From contig JAUQZD010000043.1 of the NCBI GenBank assembly GCA_030587405.1, forward strand, positions 58,975 through 122,974: a stretch of DNA of 64,000 nucleotides, written 5' to 3'. Shown in pieces: positions 61,015-64,000 of the stretch. The translations under genes were made by a program, and so were the position numbers. The stretch comes from Candidatus Freyrarchaeum guaymasense (lineage in GTDB: Archaea > Asgardarchaeota > Jordarchaeia > Jordarchaeales > Freyrarchaeaceae). A model generated the notes under the pieces. It saw nothing but the letters and a program-made list of their open reading frames with translations. It was not told where the DNA came from and searched no databases. Each line of letters opens with the position of its first letter. Within the stretch, counting starts at the first letter, position 1.

Positions 61015-61575
61015 TCAGAATGGACGTGGAATTATTTTTCTCATTTTAATTGAACGTGCTATTTTTTGGATGGTTTTATATACTGTTGAGTGGCGTGCTC
61101 CGTGGATGAGCATCATTATCGCTTTTTTCGCGCATTGAAGTTGGTCTATGTCTCCTATTATACTTACCGTGTGGCCATACACTGATATTACGGCACCACA
61201 TGTCTCCTCTATTATTCTTCTAGCTTTCCCTTCTTCTCCTATTATCCTTCCTTTAACTCTTATGAGTGTGTTCCGTGATCTTCCTATGATCCTAGTTAAA
61301 TCTATGACTTCTAGCATTTGCTCTTCATCTAAGAGGCGCATTGCTCTTTCAGGGCTGAATCCTCTTGCCATGGCTATTATTATATCTCTTGCCCTCCAGA
61401 CTGCGAGCGGATCATCTGTTTCATCGGTTGCTTCTATTGAGACCACTCCATCCTTACTGTCAATTGTTATTTTAGTTTTTGTTTCTTGCTCTACTCTTCT
61501 TTTAACTTCTCCTTTTTTCCCGACTATTACTCCTATTCGTTCTTTTGGCACCTTTATGTATTCCCTGGCTTCCAT
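61015..61575 (-). CDS. KH-domain ribosome biogenesis protein (Krr1/Pno1/Dim2-like)
   Basis: A 186-residue protein with two KH domains: VPKERIGVIVGKKGEVKRRVEQETKTK near the start, and TLIRVKGRIIGEEGKARRIIEE with the GxxG loop in the second half. This is the archaeal homologue of Pno1/Dim2, which binds the 3' end of precursor 16S rRNA. It overlaps the end of the rio1-like gene by 22 bases, the common archaeal rio1-krr1 arrangement. Confidence 0.92.
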   Translation of the reverse strand: MEAREYIKVPKERIGVIVGKKGEVKRRVEQETKTKITIDSKDGVVSIEATDETDDPLAVWRARDIIIAMARGFSPERAMRLLDEEQMLEVIDLTRIIGRSRNTLIRVKGRIIGEEGKARRIIEETCGAVISVYGHTVSIIGDIDQLQCAKKAIMMLIHGARHSTVYKTIQKIARSIKMRKIIPRPF

Positions 61576-62345
61576 GGCGGCTTCTCCCCCGTTACTCGGT
61601 GGTATACTTCTTCAAGTGTCGGCGTCCTTACTCCCTCGTTTGAAAAGTACTTTAAAATGTTTTTAAGATCTCTTACAAGGAACTCTTGGGATAATGGGTG
61701 GCTTATAAGAACTGCTTGGGAGAGATCTATCAGCACAGGTTCATTCCACCATAAAACATTATACTCACTTAGATCTGAATGGACTAATTCCGCGTTTCTA
61801 TAAAGGATTGTGATATACTCGACTATTTTTTTAAGTGCTTCTTCATACTCTCTGCTAGTTAGTTTAATGTCTTTTAGTCTAGGGGCCGGAACGCCGTCTT
61901 CCCCTATAAACTCCATTATTAGGACATTTTTACGTTGAACTAGTGGCTTGGGCACTCTTACCCCTACTTCATTTGCAAGTTTTAGATTCTTATACTCTTT
62001 TTCAGCCCAAATATACATCATACCCCTAGTGCTTCTTTTAATCCTGGCAAATCGCGGGTCGCCTACAATGTACATCCAAATTTTCTTAAAATCAAGCGTT
62101 GAAGTACGATAAATTTTTACGGCTAAATCCCTGTCACCATCAGTAGCCCAGTAGACGTTCGCCTCCTTCCCCGTTGAGACGACGCCTAAAAGCTTATCAA
62201 AATATCCGCGGTTAGCCAACTCATATAATACCATTAGCGTACTAGAATCTAATACGCCTTCAACGGTTTTAAAATCCTCCGACCTTTTCTCTTTAATTCT
62301 TGCCCTATCTAACTTTTCCTCTATCCTCCGAATGCCTCTTTCCAA
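61554..62345 (-). CDS. rio1: RIO1-type serine kinase
   Basis: A 263-residue atypical kinase. TTG 62345 has GGAGGTGAGG upstream. Present are the RIO-specific STGKEANVYWATDGDRDLAVKIYRTS ATP loop, the ADP-binding hinge region (LIMEFIGEDGVPAPRLKD), catalytic HSDLSEYNVLWW and metal-binding VLIDLSQAVLISHPLS. It acts late in small-subunit maturation, in step with the Pno1-like protein encoded downstream. Confidence 0.94.
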   Translation of the reverse strand: MERGIRRIEEKLDRARIKEKRSEDFKTVEGVLDSSTLMVLYELANRGYFDKLLGVVSTGKEANVYWATDGDRDLAVKIYRTSTLDFKKIWMYIVGDPRFARIKRSTRGMMYIWAEKEYKNLKLANEVGVRVPKPLVQRKNVLIMEFIGEDGVPAPRLKDIKLTSREYEEALKKIVEYITILYRNAELVHSDLSEYNVLWWNEPVLIDLSQAVLISHPLSQEFLVRDLKNILKYFSNEGVRTPTLEEVYHRVTGEKPPWKPGNT

Positions 62346-62441
62346 ATCCTCACCTCCAACCCAAATGTAAAAACAATCCCTTATACACTGAAACGTTTAA
62401 CAGTTGAGTCAATGTTAATGCGGATAAAAAGCAAGAAGGTG

Positions 62442-62592
62442 TGGTGCGGGGAGCGCGACTTTCAGGGCACCTATCTAGGGCACCCTTTTGAACGCGCGCA
62501 GGCTTACGCCGCTTGAACGTCTACGCCACTGGGTGTCTCACCCTTCTCGGGACCTAAGCCCAGCCCCTTTGGCCAGACTCGGGCATCCCCGC
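62442..62592 (-). tRNA. tRNA-Leu(UAG) with three introns, CCA encoded
   Basis: Acceptor GCGGGGA (from 62592) pairs with TCCCCGC, then discriminator A and CCA. The D-arm is uninterrupted. The anticodon stem CTGGG/CCCAG holds CTTAGG, then an 18-base intron at 37/38 (62535-62552), then A, giving UAG. A 17-base intron sits in the variable arm (62504-62520, ACGTTCAAGCGGCGTAA), at the same site as in tRNA-Leu(GAG) and identical at 15 of 17 positions. A third intron of 28 bases sits in the T-loop between TTCAAA and T (near 62459-62486). The mature length is about 85 nt. Confidence 0.9.
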
Positions 62593-62707
62593 ACCATCCG
62601 TCATCCTTGCCTGTTAGAAAGTTGAGTTCGTTTCTTTTTTAATTTTTCCTTTTCCTAGTTCTTATTTAAGCAAAAGGATAAATTTTTCTCTTCTTTTAAA
62701 TTTATGG

Positions 62708-63136
62708 GTGATCGCTTTGGCTTTGAGGAGGCTTGTTAAACAGATTTTTGAAAGCTTAGATGAAAGTGTAAAGGATATTATTGGTGAGATGCGTGAAAGT
62801 TATGGTAGGGTGCCTTTCATCGCCGATTCAATTGCTAAACATAAACCTGAGCTTTTAGTGTTAGATGCTTTAAGCACTCTTCTTACGCTGAGGAAGCCTA
62901 CCGTCCTAAGTCCTAAAGTGGCGGAACTCGTCGCTGTATCTGCTGCTGTGGCTTTAGGTTGCGAACACTGCACTGATTTTCACATAGAAGCTGCGCTACG
63001 TGAGGGCGCCTCTATAGAGGAAGTCTTCGATACCATACTTATTGCCGGTCTCATTTCAAGAAGTGCAAGGCTTGCAGTGGGCTTAAGGGTTCTTGAGAGA
63101 GTAACGTCGAGAATTAGGAGAAGGGAGCAGCATTAG
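62708..63136 (+). CDS. Carboxymuconolactone decarboxylase/AhpD-like protein
   Basis: A 142-residue all-helical protein of the CMD/AhpD family. The CxxC redox motif is in LGCEHCTDFHIEAALREGAS, with the conserved His four residues on. AhpD-like members act as peroxidase-linked thiol reductants. Start GTG 62708. Its stop codon is reached four bases into the end of the convergent HdrD-like gene. A TATA-like TTTTAAATTTA lies just upstream, which may mean a short or leaderless transcript. Confidence 0.85.
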   Translation: MIALALRRLVKQIFESLDESVKDIIGEMRESYGRVPFIADSIAKHKPELLVLDALSTLLTLRKPTVLSPKVAELVAVSAAVALGCEHCTDFHIEAALREGASIEEVFDTILIAGLISRSARLAVGLRVLERVTSRIRRREQH

Positions 63137-64000
63137 AGGATCTCGCTAACGTCCAGCACTTGCACTCTTCCTCCTGCCTTCACGAAGTTTTGCATGCATG
63201 CTGGGCAAGCTGTTATTATTGCTTTAGCTCCTAATCGCTTTGCTTCCTGAAGCTTTAGTAAGGCTATTCTAGATGCGGCCTGTACGTTAGTTGCTCTCAG
63301 TAATCCTCCCCCACCGCAACAAGTTGCTTCTAGCTTCTTATCTTGAAATTCTAGAAGCTTAGCTCCTGTTTCTTTTATCAGCTTTCGAGGCTCTTCGACT
63401 ATATGGCATCCTCTTGCTAACTCGCATGGATCTTGATACACAAACGCCTCCTTCGTCTTTGCCACCTTAAGTTTTCCTTCTTTTACAAGTTGCCAGAGAA
63501 ACTGTGTTGTATGTTGGACTTCAAATGGCACCTCTTTAATTTTTGGATAGATTTCTCGCCAAGATCGTAGGCATGCAGGACATGACGTAATCACTTTCTT
63601 TACACCTTTCTTTTTAAAGTTCTCTATGTTTTTCTCTGCTAGAGGCGCTACGAGTTCTCTTCTACCTGCTATTACTAAGGGAAATCCACAACATGCCTCT
63701 TCAGAGAGCAGCGTATAGTTAACGTTTGCTCTCTCAAGGAGAGATATGTGTGACGTAAGGATCTTGGAAAGTAACGGTGAAAAAGCCGAGTTACATCCGG
63801 TGAAATATCCGATGTCCGCTTTAACATCTATTCTCTCCTCTAGTGTTACATCTAGTTCAAACGTCCACATCCACCTTTCCTCGCTTTTTAAACCGAAAAT
63901 GTTTTCGCTTCGCTTAATGTTTTCTATCATTTGCTCTACGGATTCGGGTGCTTTAACTTTACTTCTGAGGTGTTCTACAACTCTAGGTATAGGCACGTTA
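63133..64000 (-). CDS. HdrD/GlpC-like Fe-S oxidoreductase (partial)
   Basis: At least 287 residues, and probably truncated by the window edge: the first residues (IPIPRVVEHLRSKV) normally follow a ferredoxin domain in this family. Two CCG domains are present, with signatures GYFTGCNSAF...EACCGFPLV and YQDPCELARG...ATCCGGGGLLRATN. They can hold the noncubane [4Fe-4S] cluster that reduces disulfides in HdrB/HdrD. It could be a terminal partner for HdrA, although it is 22 kb away. The gene runs toward the AhpD-like gene. Confidence 0.85.
   Translation of the reverse strand, partial: NVPIPRVVEHLRSKVKAPESVEQMIENIKRSENIFGLKSEERWMWTFELDVTLEERIDVKADIGYFTGCNSAFSPLLSKILTSHISLLERANVNYTLLSEEACCGFPLVIAGRRELVAPLAEKNIENFKKKGVKKVITSCPACLRSWREIYPKIKEVPFEVQHTTQFLWQLVKEGKLKVAKTKEAFVYQDPCELARGCHIVEEPRKLIKETGAKLLEFQDKKLEATCCGGGGLLRATNVQAASRIALLKLQEAKRLGAKAIITACPACMQNFVKAGGRVQVLDVSEIL

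Noticed and set aside
1..64000. CRISPR arrays, rRNA genes, integrase attachment sites or replication origins
   Set aside because: I saw no regularly spaced repeats, no rRNA-like sequence, and no integrase or orc1/cdc6 gene in the window.

Overview
The window reads as part of an Asgard-type archaeon chromosome. The information-processing genes are archaeal: a family B DNA polymerase, an unsplit RNA polymerase B subunit, L23, a methanogen-type seryl-tRNA synthetase, RadB, CDP-archaeol synthase and RIO1/Krr1. Beside them sit genes otherwise known mainly from eukaryotes and Asgard archaea: a TSG101/Vps23-Vps28-Vps22 operon (ESCRT-I/II), a membrane-anchored Rpn11-like JAMM protease and a Rag/Gtr1-type GTPase. 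The lineage assignment is inference; no rRNA gene is present to confirm it.

Layout. 0-6 kb: the end of an unknown gene, a GATase-fold coiled-coil protein, DNA polymerase B, a glycosidase-like protein and a zinc-ribbon protein. 6.4-8.6 kb: the ESCRT operon. 8.6-17.1 kb: an acyltransferase apparently split by a frameshift, a repeat protein, glycine cleavage genes (gcvT facing gcvPA-gcvPB) and a TadA/TadC-type pilus pair. 17.2-24.4 kb: tRNA-Lys, an Lrp regulator, rpoB, the JAMM protease, a decaying IS200/IS605 element and tRNA-Glu. 24.4-28.6 kb: a glycyl radical enzyme operon. 28.7-36.7 kb: a six-gene cluster of a CBS protein, an unknown protein, a gingipain-like peptidase, an FrhB-like flavoprotein, a Rag-like GTPase and an arrestin-like protein. 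Three of these six share one C-terminal domain.

36.8-41.3 kb: a selenoprotein operon on the minus strand. HdrA has two in-frame UGA codons and VhuD (MvhD) has two more. Each gene is followed by a hairpin with the AUGR-N11-AAA layout of a eukaryote-like SECIS. An FrhB-like flavoprotein follows. VhuD is hidden from ordinary ORF calling because its UGA codons break the frame.

41.5-64 kb: leuS, serS, three intron-rich tRNAs, a KaiC-like ATPase, Ogg2, L23 with a SPOUT methyltransferase, an Lsm protein, pyruvate:ferredoxin oxidoreductase (B-GD-A), a Clp1/Grc3 RNA kinase, radB, carS, a GPN-loop GTPase, an ADP-forming acyl-CoA synthetase subunit, krr1-rio1, a final tRNA-Leu and the start of an HdrD-like gene.

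All six tRNA genes carry two or more introns, many outside the canonical 37/38 site (D-loop, 25-27, 30/31, within the anticodon, V-arm, T-loop).

Metabolically the window suggests an anaerobe. Por, ADP-forming acyl-CoA synthetase and a glycyl radical enzyme point to fermentation, with HdrA/VhuD/FrhB handling ferredoxin and F420 or disulfide electrons.
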